From positions 1-64,000 of the forward strand of contig JAFVCV010000040.1 in the NCBI GenBank assembly GCA_017478965.1: DNA of 64,000 nt, in the 5' to 3' direction. Under the pieces are notes generated by a model. It worked only from the letters and a program-made list of their open reading frames with translations. It did no database searches and was not told the DNA's origin. The translations under genes and the position numbers were made by a program. Shown piece after piece: positions 42,624-51,212 of this stretch. This DNA comes from Ruminococcus sp. (GTDB lineage: Bacteria; Bacillota; Clostridia; Oscillospirales; Ruminococcaceae). Position 1 is the first letter of the stretch. Each line of letters begins with the position of its first letter.

Positions 42624-44327
42624 GTGAAAAGTAGTTTGTTAGGTATCAAGAAGGTAATGGCCTGTGCCTGCGCACTGACCATTTCTATGACCGCATTCGC
42701 AGCGGCCGGGGTCGGCGCTGCGGAGAATTCTTCATCGGATTCTTCGGTAGTAGAGAGCGAGAATGTCAAGAAGAAGGACTCTGAGATAAACAGCGCCAAG
42801 GGTGAGCTTGACGAGCTTACGAAAAAACAGGCCGAGCTGGATAAGAAGATAGAAGAGACCAAGGGCGATATCAACGCCGAGGAGGAGAACCAGGCCGCCA
42901 TAGAGGAGCAGATAGATACGGTCCAGCAGACCATACTGACCCTTTCGCTGGCCATAGAAGACACTGAGGATGAGATCGTCGGGCTGCAAAATTCCATAGC
43001 TGAAAAACAGGTGCAGATAGATGAGAAAAGGGAGGAGATAGTCAGCGGAGTCTCCGACTTCAAGCAGAGACTGAGAAGTATGTATGTCTCCGGGAACAAT
43101 TCTTATTCCGAGATAATCATCGGTGCATCGGATTTCTATGATATGCTCATGAAGATCGAGCTGGTCAAGCGTGTGGCAGAGCATGACGATGAGATGATAG
43201 ACGGCCTGCTGGTGCTGAAAAGACAGTTTGAGGCCGATGAGGAAGAGCTGAACAGCGAGAAGGCGGAGCTGGAATTCCATAAGGCAGAGCTGGAGGAGCA
43301 GCAGGCAGCTTATGGCAACCAGAAGGACAAGCTCCAGGAGCTTTTGTCTCAGAGCAAGAGGAATATAGAAAAGCTCAACAGCGATAAGGAGATCTATGAG
43401 AATAACCTTGCCGTTATCCAGGAGGAGCAGGCTGCCTTTGAGGAGCAGATAATGCAGCTCTATAAGGACAGACAGGCTATCCTTGACGCTGAGGAGAAGG
43501 CTAGGAAGGAAGAAGAGGAACGCAAGCGTAAGGAAGAGGAAGAGCGCAAGCGTCAGGAAGAAGAGGAGAAGAAGAGACAGGAGGCTGAGGCTGCCGCCAA
43601 GCGTGAGGCTGAGGAAAAGGCAAAGCGTGAAGCAGAGGAGAAGGCCAGACAGGAAGAGCAGCAGAAAAATAACGATAATAACAACAACAGTACCAGCACC
43701 GACAATAATACCGATAACGGCAGCGATAACGATGACGGCGGCAGTACCGACAATAATAACGATGATAATAACGGCGGCGACAGCGGCTGGGATAATGCCG
43801 GCACAGGCACCGACTCCAACGGCAATTCTATAGGCACCAAGGCCGCCACCGGCAACACCGTCACCAGCCAGACCACCACCGACAACGATGCTTACGGCTA
43901 TGTGGAAAAGTCCAGGTTCACCTGGCCTTGCCCGGGATTTTACAATATCTCCTACGGCGTCGGCTGGCGCTGGGGAGCTTACCATAAGGGTATAGACATC
44001 TGGTGGTACGGTATAAGAGGTGCAAATATCATAGCGGCCGATGCGGGCGAGGTAATATATGTAAACAACTATTGCCCCCACGACTACGGTAAGAGTTATT
44101 CCTGCGGCTGCGGCGGCGGTTACGGCAAATACTGCATAATCGACCACGGCGACGGATACTGGACCCTTTACGGCCATTCCCAGAATATAATCGTTTCAGT
44201 AGGGCAGCACGTTGAGAAGGGCCAGACCTTAGGCTATGTAGGCTCCACCGGTCACAGCACCGGCGACCATCTGCATTTCGAGGTAAGAGTCAACGGCGTG
44301 GCCCAGGACCCCACAAACTACGTGTGA
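42624..44327 (+). CDS. Coiled-coil M23 peptidoglycan endopeptidase, first of two
   Basis: A 567-residue secreted protein. It has a signal peptide (about 1-33), a long coiled coil (about 45-335, PcsB/CwlO/EnvC type), a low-complexity Asn/Asp/Ser/Gly linker (about 350-425) and an M23 LytM domain (about 432-567). The zinc and catalytic residues are visible: HKGIDIWW (first His and Asp), LYGH and HLHFEV. An insert SCGCGGGYG with nearby Cys/His (NNYCPHDYGK) sits inside the domain. Homologues cut peptidoglycan crosslinks at division when released by FtsEX. The start is a GTG at 42624, with GGAGG 9 bases upstream. It is probably co-regulated with ftsEX. Confidence 0.92.
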   Translation: MKSSLLGIKKVMACACALTISMTAFAAAGVGAAENSSSDSSVVESENVKKKDSEINSAKGELDELTKKQAELDKKIEETKGDINAEEENQAAIEEQIDTVQQTILTLSLAIEDTEDEIVGLQNSIAEKQVQIDEKREEIVSGVSDFKQRLRSMYVSGNNSYSEIIIGASDFYDMLMKIELVKRVAEHDDEMIDGLLVLKRQFEADEEELNSEKAELEFHKAELEEQQAAYGNQKDKLQELLSQSKRNIEKLNSDKEIYENNLAVIQEEQAAFEEQIMQLYKDRQAILDAEEKARKEEEERKRKEEEERKRQEEEEKKRQEAEAAAKREAEEKAKREAEEKARQEEQQKNNDNNNNSTSTDNNTDNGSDNDDGGSTDNNNDDNNGGDSGWDNAGTGTDSNGNSIGTKAATGNTVTSQTTTDNDAYGYVEKSRFTWPCPGFYNISYGVGWRWGAYHKGIDIWWYGIRGANIIAADAGEVIYVNNYCPHDYGKSYSCGCGGGYGKYCIIDHGDGYWTLYGHSQNIIVSVGQHVEKGQTLGYVGSTGHSTGDHLHFEVRVNGVAQDPTNYV

Positions 44328-44379
44328 TACATAAGCCGCTGCAGGTCCCTGTCAGCCATTGAAGTGAGGAGAAAGTCCA

Positions 44380-46146
44380 ATGAACAGAAGTCCCTTTAAG
44401 AATTTCAAAAGGATCATCGCCTTTGCAGCAGCCGTGCTCATTGCCGGCGGCTCCGTTGGCAGCGGACTGAACTATATCAAGGCCGAGGCCGATTATGGCT
44501 ACTATGATTACGGCTATGGCTACGACAATAATTACGGCTACGATTATAATTACGGCTATGACTATAATTATGGCTATGACTATAACTACGGCTATGATTA
44601 TAACTACGGTTATGACAATAACTACGGCTACGATTACAACTACGGTTATGACAATAACTATGGCTATGACTATAACTACGGCTATGATAACGGTTATGAC
44701 TACGGCTACGATTATGAGAACTATGACGGCAGCACTGACAATACCGATGGGGACGACAGCTCCGCTGATGACGGGGGCAGCCAGGTCGATCTCAGTGAGC
44801 TGACTAATACGGATATAACTGAGTATGCGGACAAGCTGAAAAAAATAGTCGGCAGGCAGGCCCATATCAAGACGCAGATCTCTGACACAGGCACCTCGCT
44901 GCGAGCCGAGGAGAAGACCATCAAGGCGGTTCAGAAGAAGGTCAGCGAGATCGACAAGGAGATATCTGTGCTCAACAGGTCCATGACCGCTCTGGAGGTG
45001 GAGATAAACACCAACAAGCGGGACCTTGAAAGGACGCAGGAAAGTATCCAGGATAACAAGGAAAGGCTGAAAAAAAGACTGAGGGCCATGTATCTCACCG
45101 GGACCGATTCCTACACTACGGTGATCCTGGAGTCGGAGAGCTTTTATGAGGTCCTGATGAAGATGGAGCTTTTCAAGCGTGTGGCAGAGCATGACGATAA
45201 TATAATCGACCAGCTGGTGCAGATGGAGAACAGCATTGCCGAAAAACAGGCCGCACTGGACGAAAGGCAGGCTCAGTTCGACGAGCAGTATGCGAGATAT
45301 GAGGCCGAGAAGAAAAAACTGGACGACCTTTATTCTTCCTCAGAGCAGGCCAAGGAGCTGCTGGAGGAAAAGCAGGCAAAGCTGAAAAAGCAGGAAGAGG
45401 AATATGACCTGGAGAAGATACAGTTTCAGGCCAGCCTATCGACTCTGCTGCGCTCAGGTACCGGAGATACGCCGTTTGATGAAGAGGTGGCGGCTACCAT
45501 GGCGCTGGCTGATGCTAAGCTTGACGAGCTCCATGAACAGATAAGGAAAGAGATCAAGGACGGCGCTGTAAGGAGCGACTATGATCCGACCTATACTTTT
45601 ATGTGGCCGGCTCCCCAGACCTTCAACATTTCCTCCGGAGTAGGCGCAAGGTGGGGGACATACCATAAGGGCATCGACATCGCCGGGGCCAGGGGCTATG
45701 AGATAAGGGCTGCGGACAGCGGCACGGTCATCATGGTCAACAACACCTGCGAGCATAACTATGGCAAGACTTATTCCTGCGGCTGTGGCGGCGGTTACGG
45801 CAATTTCGTCATCATCGACCACGGCAACGACTTCCTTACCCTTTACGGCCATATGACCGAGCCTCTGGTAGAGGTGGGGGATAAGGTCAAGCAGGGCGAG
45901 CAGATAGGCATAATGGGCTCCACCGGGTTCTCGACCGGGGACCATCTCCATTTTGAGATAAGGTATCAGGGCTATATAGTCAATCCGGCCTATTATGTTG
46001 ACCTGACCCTGGTGGAAAAGGGTACCGATACCGACTTAGGCGAGAGCATCGCCTCTGCGATAAGCGGCAGAGAGACTGCAAAGGCAGAGGAAAGCAAGGA
46101 CAGCAGTTCTTCAGAAAGCTCCTCAAAGACCGACAGTTCGGAATAA
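44380..46146 (+). CDS. Coiled-coil M23 peptidoglycan endopeptidase with Tyr-rich repeat
   Basis: A 588-residue paralogue of the preceding gene. It has a signal peptide (about 1-37), then a Tyr/Gly/Asp/Asn repeat (38-117), a coiled coil (about 130-370), an M23 domain (about 408-545) and a Ser-rich tail. The M23 residues are HKGIDIAG, LYGH and HLHFEIRYQG, with the same SCGCGGGYG insert (NTCEHNYGKTY). The coiled-coil part shares segments such as FKRVAEHDD with the first protein, so the pair arose by duplication and the repeat was gained or lost afterwards. GAGGAG precedes the ATG. It ends at a terminator. Confidence 0.92.
   Translation: MNRSPFKNFKRIIAFAAAVLIAGGSVGSGLNYIKAEADYGYYDYGYGYDNNYGYDYNYGYDYNYGYDYNYGYDYNYGYDNNYGYDYNYGYDNNYGYDYNYGYDNGYDYGYDYENYDGSTDNTDGDDSSADDGGSQVDLSELTNTDITEYADKLKKIVGRQAHIKTQISDTGTSLRAEEKTIKAVQKKVSEIDKEISVLNRSMTALEVEINTNKRDLERTQESIQDNKERLKKRLRAMYLTGTDSYTTVILESESFYEVLMKMELFKRVAEHDDNIIDQLVQMENSIAEKQAALDERQAQFDEQYARYEAEKKKLDDLYSSSEQAKELLEEKQAKLKKQEEEYDLEKIQFQASLSTLLRSGTGDTPFDEEVAATMALADAKLDELHEQIRKEIKDGAVRSDYDPTYTFMWPAPQTFNISSGVGARWGTYHKGIDIAGARGYEIRAADSGTVIMVNNTCEHNYGKTYSCGCGGGYGNFVIIDHGNDFLTLYGHMTEPLVEVGDKVKQGEQIGIMGSTGFSTGDHLHFEIRYQGYIVNPAYYVDLTLVEKGTDTDLGESIASAISGRETAKAEESKDSSSSESSSKTDSSE
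44491..44730 (+). repeat. YGYD[Y/N]N hexapeptide tandem repeat (coding)
   Basis: About ten successive 18-bp units encode YGYDYN or YGYDNN, flanked by less regular YG/YD-rich sequence. Unit codons differ slightly (ggc/ggt, tat/tac), which suggests the repeat is not very recent. It sits between the signal peptide and the coiled coil of the second M23 peptidase. About 45 percent of its residues are Tyr. Confidence 0.95.
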
Positions 46147-46158
46147 AACCGTAATAAA

Positions 46159-46190
46159 ATAAGGCTCCTTCTTCTGAGGGAGCCTTAGTT
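46159..46190. terminator. Bidirectional terminator after the M23 genes
   Basis: AAGGCTCC (46161-46168) pairs with GGAGCCTT (46179-46186) between convergent genes. Confidence 0.82.
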
Positions 46191-46197
46191 ATTTCAT

Positions 46198-46602
46198 TCA
46201 TTTTTTGCCGGACTTCTCCGTCATAGTCAGGACGAAGGCCGCTGCGCAGCACAACAGCGACAGCGCTGTATAAAAAGCGATATCTGCTTTGATTGGGAAA
46301 AAGGTCAGCAGCAGCGGGAAACGCAGGTTCAGGTAAGCCGACAGCACACCGATAAAGGCGCACACAAAGGGCAGCACGATGGGCGCAGCACTGACGTCGG
46401 CAAAACGGCCGGCGGCTTTGATGTAGTAAACGGCGAGCACGGCGGCAAAAGCCACCGGCAGAACCGCCATTAGGGTAACATACCAACCGGGGTCAGGGCC
46501 GAGTAAATTGCTCTCAAACTCATACCAGAGAAGAGAGCTGTAAACAGCCCCGGCAAAAAATGCAAACAGAGCCGTAAGTCCATAACAGATATTTCTTTTC
46601 AT
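46198..46602 (-). CDS. Small four-helix membrane protein
   Basis: A 134-residue protein with four hydrophobic segments (about 5-28, 42-62, 72-92 and 103-125) and a basic C-terminus (KSGKK). I recognise no family. It starts 22 bases after the ABC ATPase gene on the same strand. It may be part of that transporter, but it lacks the large extracellular loop and FtsX-like pattern of MacB-type permeases. Confidence 0.72.
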   Translation of the reverse strand: MKRNICYGLTALFAFFAGAVYSSLLWYEFESNLLGPDPGWYVTLMAVLPVAFAAVLAVYYIKAAGRFADVSAAPIVLPFVCAFIGVLSAYLNLRFPLLLTFFPIKADIAFYTALSLLCCAAAFVLTMTEKSGKK

Positions 46603-46623
46603 TTCGTTTTCCTTATAATGCTC

Positions 46624-47325
46624 CTACCACTCGATGGTGTCAACATCTACCGGCTCGGTATTAAGCTTGATCGAGTCCACTTTGCTGTTTTTTACAGTGA
46701 TGACCCTGTCCGCCATGGGAGCTATGGCCGAGTTGTGGGTGATGACGATGACCGTCATGCCACGTTCTCTGCACATATCCTGCAAAAGCTTCAGTATGGT
46801 CTTGCCGGTATTGTAGTCAAGAGCGCCCGTAGGCTCGTCGCAAAGGAGCAGCTTGGGGTTCTTGGCCAATGCCCTTGCGATGGAGACACGCTGCTGTTCG
46901 CCGCCGGAGAGCTGAGAGGGGAAGTTGTTCATCCTATCCTCCAGACCAACGCTTTTGAGCACATTCACCGGGTCGTCAGCATCGGGGCAGATCTGCGCTG
47001 CAAGCTCAACGTTTTCCTTTGCGGTCAGATTGTTCACCAGGTTGTAGAACTGAAAAACAAATCCGATGTCAAACCTTCTGTAGCTGACAAGATCACGCTT
47101 TGAGAGCTTTGCCACATCTCTGCCGTCAACTATTATGCTGCCCTCGTCACAGTTGTCCATGCCGCCCAGCATATTGAGTATGGTGGTCTTTCCTGCGCCG
47201 CTGGCGCCAAGGATAACGGCGAACTCGCCCTTCTCGATCTCAAAGCTAACTCCGTTTGAGGCCGTTATAGTCACCTCGCCCATTTTATATCTCTTGTAAA
47301 CGTCCCGAAATTCTACATAAGCCAT
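46624..47325 (-). CDS. ABC transporter ATP-binding protein (MacB/LolD type)
   Basis: A 233-residue ATPase. Walker A is [16 protein letters not shown], the Q-loop VFQFYNLV, the signature [16 protein letters not shown], Walker [13 protein letters not shown], and the H-loop ITHNSA. The group usually works with FtsX-like permeases in lipoprotein or peptide export and antimicrobial-peptide resistance. No such permease is adjacent; only a small four-helix protein follows. It has an unusually long leader with a promoter 240 bases upstream and an internal terminator-like hairpin. Confidence 0.9.
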   Translation of the reverse strand: MAYVEFRDVYKRYKMGEVTITASNGVSFEIEKGEFAVILGASGAGKTTILNMLGGMDNCDEGSIIVDGRDVAKLSKRDLVSYRRFDIGFVFQFYNLVNNLTAKENVELAAQICPDADDPVNVLKSVGLEDRMNNFPSQLSGGEQQRVSIARALAKNPKLLLCDEPTGALDYNTGKTILKLLQDMCRERGMTVIVITHNSAIAPMADRVITVKNSKVDSIKLNTEPVDVDTIEW

Positions 47326-47474
47326 AGCTATCTCCGTCCTTAGAACTCTGTTTCATTTTTTTACAAATACTCATTTCGTTTATGTATCTCCTATTGGCCT
47401 TGTCAGAAAAATTGCTTATCTGAACAAATCTTTAAGCCTTTTCAGGAGGTAAAAATATTTTACATATACAAAAC

Positions 47475-47506
47475 GAAAGAGGCAACGTATTACCGCTGCC
47501 TCTTCG
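47475..47506 (-). terminator. Terminator-like hairpin in the ABC ATPase leader (possible attenuator)
   Basis: Read on the minus strand, AAGAGGCA (47504-47497) pairs with TGCCTCTT (47484-47477), followed by TCGTTTTG. It lies about 55 bases after the predicted start of transcription and 150 bases before the ATPase gene. It would stop most transcripts unless relieved. Confidence 0.6.
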
Positions 47507-47566
47507 CCAAATCACCATAAATCTTTCATAATCCCGTAAGAAAATCTGCTCTTTCTTACTTGACTA

Positions 47567-47595
47567 ATTATACTATATCTTTCCACTTTTGTCAA
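47567..47595 (-). promoter_or_regulatory. Consensus sigma-A promoter of the ABC ATPase leader
   Basis: Minus-strand TTGACA (47595-47590), 17-bp spacer, TATAAT (47572-47567). The gap 47326-47923 otherwise holds only this leader and the promoter of the opposite gene. Confidence 0.82.
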
Positions 47596-47812
47596 TAGAT
47601 TTTTGCCTGTTCTGAGAATTTTGTAACTTAACTGTAAACTAAAACGATTAACTAAGAAAATTAACATCATTTTGCATAATTGTGAAAATTGATGATACAA
47701 ATAATATCATTTAACATTCGATCCTGCGCCGAAGCAGAGATCTTCTTCTCCCGGCCGACGGGAACAGCCTGGGACAAAAAATGAAACATAGGTGAAAAAT
47801 CCCTTGTTTTTG

Positions 47813-47841
47813 TTGCAAATGAGGAGAAAATATGTTATGAT
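47813..47841 (+). promoter_or_regulatory. Promoter of the cell-wall-binding-repeat protein
   Basis: TTGCAA (47813-47818), 17-bp spacer, TATGAT (47836-47841). Confidence 0.7.
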
Positions 47842-47923
47842 ATAGTAAGTGTGTTACGACCTGTTTCTGGGTCAGGCTATTATTCCCTGTCATCGGACGG
47901 GAACGGAGAGGAGAGCAATTCGC

Positions 47924-50158
47924 TTGGTAGGCGGCAGAAGAAGATATATACCCGACAGAGCTGCTAAGATCGCACGTATCCGCAAGGCCGGTAATGACCT
48001 TGCGGCTATTATAGCCACAGGGGTGGTGGGACTTGGCTTTGCAGCTTATCTGTACTATGATTCCTATTATTCCGCAGGCTGGCATACCCATGCCGAGGGG
48101 ACATATTATATCTATAAGGATACCGGCGAAAGGGCAACAGGCTATCAGATAATCGACAACACCTGTTACCTTTTCGATGTCAACGGCATAGTCATGGAGC
48201 CCGGCTGGCAGACCTTCCGGGGGGACACATATTACCTGGGCAAGGACGGAACTATCCAGAGAGGGATAATCAAGATCGACGGGGAGGAATACTATTTCTC
48301 CACCGAGTCCGGCATTTTCAGGACAGGGCTTTGCAACATCAGCGGCGACGAGTATTATTTTGACGACCACGGTTTTCCCGGTTCTGGCATCGTGGGAAAC
48401 GCCATATTTGATGAGAACGGAAAGCAGCAGACCGGCTGGGTCAACATCGGCGGCGTTCAGTACTATTTCCTTTCGGACACCGGAGAGATGGCGGTGGGCT
48501 TTCTTGAGATAGAGGGCGACGACGGGGAAGACCATATCTATTATTTTGACGACGAAGGCAGAATGGCCACGGACTGGCAGGTCATCGACGGGCGCAAATA
48601 TCTTTTCAGTGATACCGGCGTCCTTCACAAGGGCTGGACCGAGTACGGCGGCAAATATTACTATGCTGACCCCGAGACCGGCGCCTGCGCACAGGGCTTT
48701 ACTGTCATCGACGGGAATACCTATTATTTTGACGACAACGGAGAGATGCTGAAAAACTGGCAGAAGATCAAGGACAGTGAGTATCATTTCGACGATGACG
48801 GCATAATGACCGTGGGCTGGTATGAGGAGAACACCCATAAGTACTACTTCGACAAGCAGGGCCGTGCAGCAGAGAGCTTTACGAAGATAGGCGACGACTA
48901 TTATTATTTTGACAGCAAGTATAGGCTGCTGACGGGCTGGCAGAGCCTCAACGGCAGCAACTACTATTTCGGCCGTGGCGGCGTCGTGGCAAGCGGCTGG
49001 ACCCAGCTGGAGGAGCTGGTGTATTACTTTGACCCTCAGAGCCATGAGGCGGCCTACGGCTGGGAAACTATCGGCGAGGGCGCAAAGGAGCAGGGCAAGA
49101 CCTTCATAGGCGAGGTCAAGCAGCTGAGGCGGTATGAGGCCCTCAGCGAGGAACAGCTCGCAGAGCTTACAGGGGAGGAGCAGGAAGAGTTTGACAGACT
49201 CAGCGAGAAGTTCCGTGGGGACAGCATGGAGTGGTTCCAGAAATCGGTCTATGATACCATGGGCGCAGAGGTCATGGGCAACTACTATTTTTACAGCGAC
49301 AACACCAGGGCCTCCGGCTGGCTGAAGGTGGCTGGGTATAATTTCTATTTTGACGAGGAGACCGGCCTGAAACTCACCGGATGGCAGACTATCGACGGCA
49401 AAAGGTATTATTTCGGTGAGACGGGGGCGGCCTGTGTGGGCGAGTTCGTGGTGGACGATGACACTACCTATGCCTTTAATCCTGACGGCTCGCTGTCTGA
49501 CGGTATAGTAAAGCTGGAGGGCGCAGTAAGGTGCAAGCTTGGCGCCGGGGACTGGCTGACGGAGAGCTTCCATACCGAGGACGAGAAGACCTACTATTTC
49601 GATGAGGACGGCTATGCAGTCACAGGCTGGCAGACTGTAAACGAAAAGCTTTACTACTTCGACGAGAAGTGCGTTATGAAGACCGGGCTGTTCACCGACG
49701 CCGGGGACACCTACTATCTCACCCCCAAGGGCGCCGAGACGGAAAAGTGGGTCAACACCGAGGCTGGCGCTACCTATTATTTCGGTGCTGACGGCAAGGC
49801 TGTCAAGGGCTTTAATACCATTCAGAAGACCGAGTTCTACTTTGACAGTGACGGAAAGCTGAAAAACGGCTGGGCCACCGCATCAGGGGATAAGTATTAT
49901 TTCCAGGACGGCGTTATGATGAGAGGTCCCGTGTACGTTTCAGGAGGGTACTACAACTTTGGTGAAAGCGGCAAGGCTGCTGAGGGCTGGCTGAGCTGGT
50001 CCGGAGAGACTTATTATAATCTTGCCGGCGGCGAGGTGGCCACAGGCTGGCAGACCATCGACGGGAAGCGGTACTACTTCGACCTATGGGGCGTTATGTA
50101 TTACGACACAGTGGTAGACGGCGTGACCTTAGGCAGCGACGGCGCAGCCATAGATTAG
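47924..50158 (+). CDS. Membrane-anchored cell-wall-binding (choline/glucan-type) repeat protein
   Basis: A protein of about 744 residues. It has a basic N-terminus (GGRRRYIPDRAAKIARIRK), one transmembrane or signal-anchor helix (about 26-45), and then more than twenty CW_binding_1-type repeats. Each repeat is roughly 20 residues of the form GWQTIDGKRYYFGETG. An interruption of about 60 charged residues near two-thirds of the first half (EEQLAELTGEEQEEFDRLSEK) breaks the array. Such repeats bind choline-teichoic acid or glucans on the cell surface. I see no catalytic domain. The start is a TTG at 47924, 10 bases after GGAGAGGAG; the longer frame begins upstream without a ribosome site. Confidence 0.88.
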   Translation: MVGGRRRYIPDRAAKIARIRKAGNDLAAIIATGVVGLGFAAYLYYDSYYSAGWHTHAEGTYYIYKDTGERATGYQIIDNTCYLFDVNGIVMEPGWQTFRGDTYYLGKDGTIQRGIIKIDGEEYYFSTESGIFRTGLCNISGDEYYFDDHGFPGSGIVGNAIFDENGKQQTGWVNIGGVQYYFLSDTGEMAVGFLEIEGDDGEDHIYYFDDEGRMATDWQVIDGRKYLFSDTGVLHKGWTEYGGKYYYADPETGACAQGFTVIDGNTYYFDDNGEMLKNWQKIKDSEYHFDDDGIMTVGWYEENTHKYYFDKQGRAAESFTKIGDDYYYFDSKYRLLTGWQSLNGSNYYFGRGGVVASGWTQLEELVYYFDPQSHEAAYGWETIGEGAKEQGKTFIGEVKQLRRYEALSEEQLAELTGEEQEEFDRLSEKFRGDSMEWFQKSVYDTMGAEVMGNYYFYSDNTRASGWLKVAGYNFYFDEETGLKLTGWQTIDGKRYYFGETGAACVGEFVVDDDTTYAFNPDGSLSDGIVKLEGAVRCKLGAGDWLTESFHTEDEKTYYFDEDGYAVTGWQTVNEKLYYFDEKCVMKTGLFTDAGDTYYLTPKGAETEKWVNTEAGATYYFGADGKAVKGFNTIQKTEFYFDSDGKLKNGWATASGDKYYFQDGVMMRGPVYVSGGYYNFGESGKAAEGWLSWSGETYYNLAGGEVATGWQTIDGKRYYFDLWGVMYYDTVVDGVTLGSDGAAID

Positions 50159-50172
50159 TATAAGAAAGCAAA

Positions 50173-50206
50173 ACACCGCTCAGAAAAAGCTGAGCGGTGT
50201 CTTTTT
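50173..50206. terminator. Bidirectional terminator, wall-binding and dockerin genes
   Basis: A perfect 11-bp stem (50173-50183 with 50190-50200) followed by CTTTTTT. Confidence 0.9.
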
Positions 50207-50215
50207 TGTAGATCA

Positions 50216-51169
50216 TTACCTTTCGCCGGATATCATATTCATAAGAACGCTGATATCGAGATAGGTCAGGTCGTCGTCGCCGTCAAGGCTCCTGGCCATG
50301 TCAAAACGGAAATCATTCACCGTTTTTTCCTGATTTATCAGGCCTATCATAATATCAATATCCAGATAAGAGAGTATGCCGTCGCCGTCTATATCCCCGT
50401 TAAGATAGCTGGCAGGGGTCTGTATGAGCCTTAGAGCATTCCCTGTCTCGTAAACGTCCCTGTGGCTGTTGATGAAATCAGCGATGGCGGTATTCTCCTT
50501 GTAATATACCTTTACTATATTGGCAGTTGCCAGACGACGGTCGTTCAGACCGTATCTGATGACAGAATAGCTGCCGTTATTGTCAAGGTCCTCCCCTGAG
50601 CTGTCCCCTAAGCATTTCAGCGAGTCGGGCAGCTCTATTTTTATGACCTTTGACTTTATGGCGGCGGAGGAAGTCAGCAGGAACCTGCTGCTGTCATAGT
50701 CTGCCACTATGTCGGTACAGCTTTTGCTGTCAAAGCTGAAAGTCAGCCTGCACTCATAAGGCCCCACATTGGTCACGTAGCTGCCGTTCAGAGCAGCAGG
50801 GAACTTTATCGACGTACTGTTTCCCGTATATCCCACCACCGTCAGCTTGCTGCCGTTCTGGGTGTAAAGAAAGCTGCCGCTCTTCTTCACCAGGTCCATG
50901 CCGTCGATATCGTCTCCGTCATAGCCAAGTCCAGTGGCGTAAAGGGTCACTGTCATGCCGCCGTCGTCCTTCTCAAAATACAGTCCACTGCTCTCAAGAT
51001 AGCTCACGGCGCTGCTGTAGCCAGATGAAGAGAGCTTTGCAGCCACAGAGTCGTTATAGATCTCCACAGCCTCAGCACTTATATACGTATAGCCTGTCCC
51101 CTGCATGAAGGCTCCTGCGCTCAACACCATCGCAGCCGCCGCCATCAGGGCAGTTATCTTTTTTATCAT
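50216..51169 (-). CDS. Secreted protein with C-terminal type I dockerin
   Basis: A 317-residue protein with a signal peptide (MIKKITALMAAAAMVLSAGAFMQG). A middle region of about 200 residues (beta-rich, with LRR/BspA-like phrases such as KFPAALNGSYVTNVG and KIELPDSLKCLGDSS) precedes the C-terminal dockerin. The two dockerin calcium loops are GDIDGDGILSYLDIDIMIGL and RSLDGDDDLTYLDISVLMNM, with Asp/Asn/Ser at the expected loop positions. Dockerins plug proteins into cohesin scaffolds of cellulosomes. The module fused here is not a recognised hydrolase. It starts 43 bases after dapB on the same strand, so it may be read through from it. Confidence 0.9.
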   Translation of the reverse strand: MIKKITALMAAAAMVLSAGAFMQGTGYTYISAEAVEIYNDSVAAKLSSSGYSSAVSYLESSGLYFEKDDGGMTVTLYATGLGYDGDDIDGMDLVKKSGSFLYTQNGSKLTVVGYTGNSTSIKFPAALNGSYVTNVGPYECRLTFSFDSKSCTDIVADYDSSRFLLTSSAAIKSKVIKIELPDSLKCLGDSSGEDLDNNGSYSVIRYGLNDRRLATANIVKVYYKENTAIADFINSHRDVYETGNALRLIQTPASYLNGDIDGDGILSYLDIDIMIGLINQEKTVNDFRFDMARSLDGDDDLTYLDISVLMNMISGER

Positions 51170-51212
51170 AATATCCTCTCCCGATCTTTGATGATAATAA
51201 GTCCCAGGTCTC

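Noticed and set aside
42732..44177. A 481-codon open frame on the minus strand, hydrophobic and Leu/Ile/Val-rich
   Set aside because: It is antisense to the coiled coil and Asn/Asp linker of the first M23 peptidase. The Val/Ile-rich runs are the complement of GAT/AAT/GAC codons. No ribosome site, and the sense gene is certain.
44491..44730. CRISPR-like short regular repeats
   Set aside because: Units are contiguous, 18 bp, in frame, and encode YGYD[Y/N]N with no spacers. It is a coding tandem repeat.
47512..47700. A 62-codon minus-strand frame in the AT-rich gap upstream of the ABC ATPase
   Set aside because: It runs across the -35 and -10 boxes and the start of the leader, has no ribosome site, and shows no recognisable sequence.
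47711..49573. A 620-codon open frame on the minus strand
   Set aside because: It mirrors the wall-binding repeats on the plus strand and shows no recognisable domain. The repetitive sense codons keep the antisense frame open.
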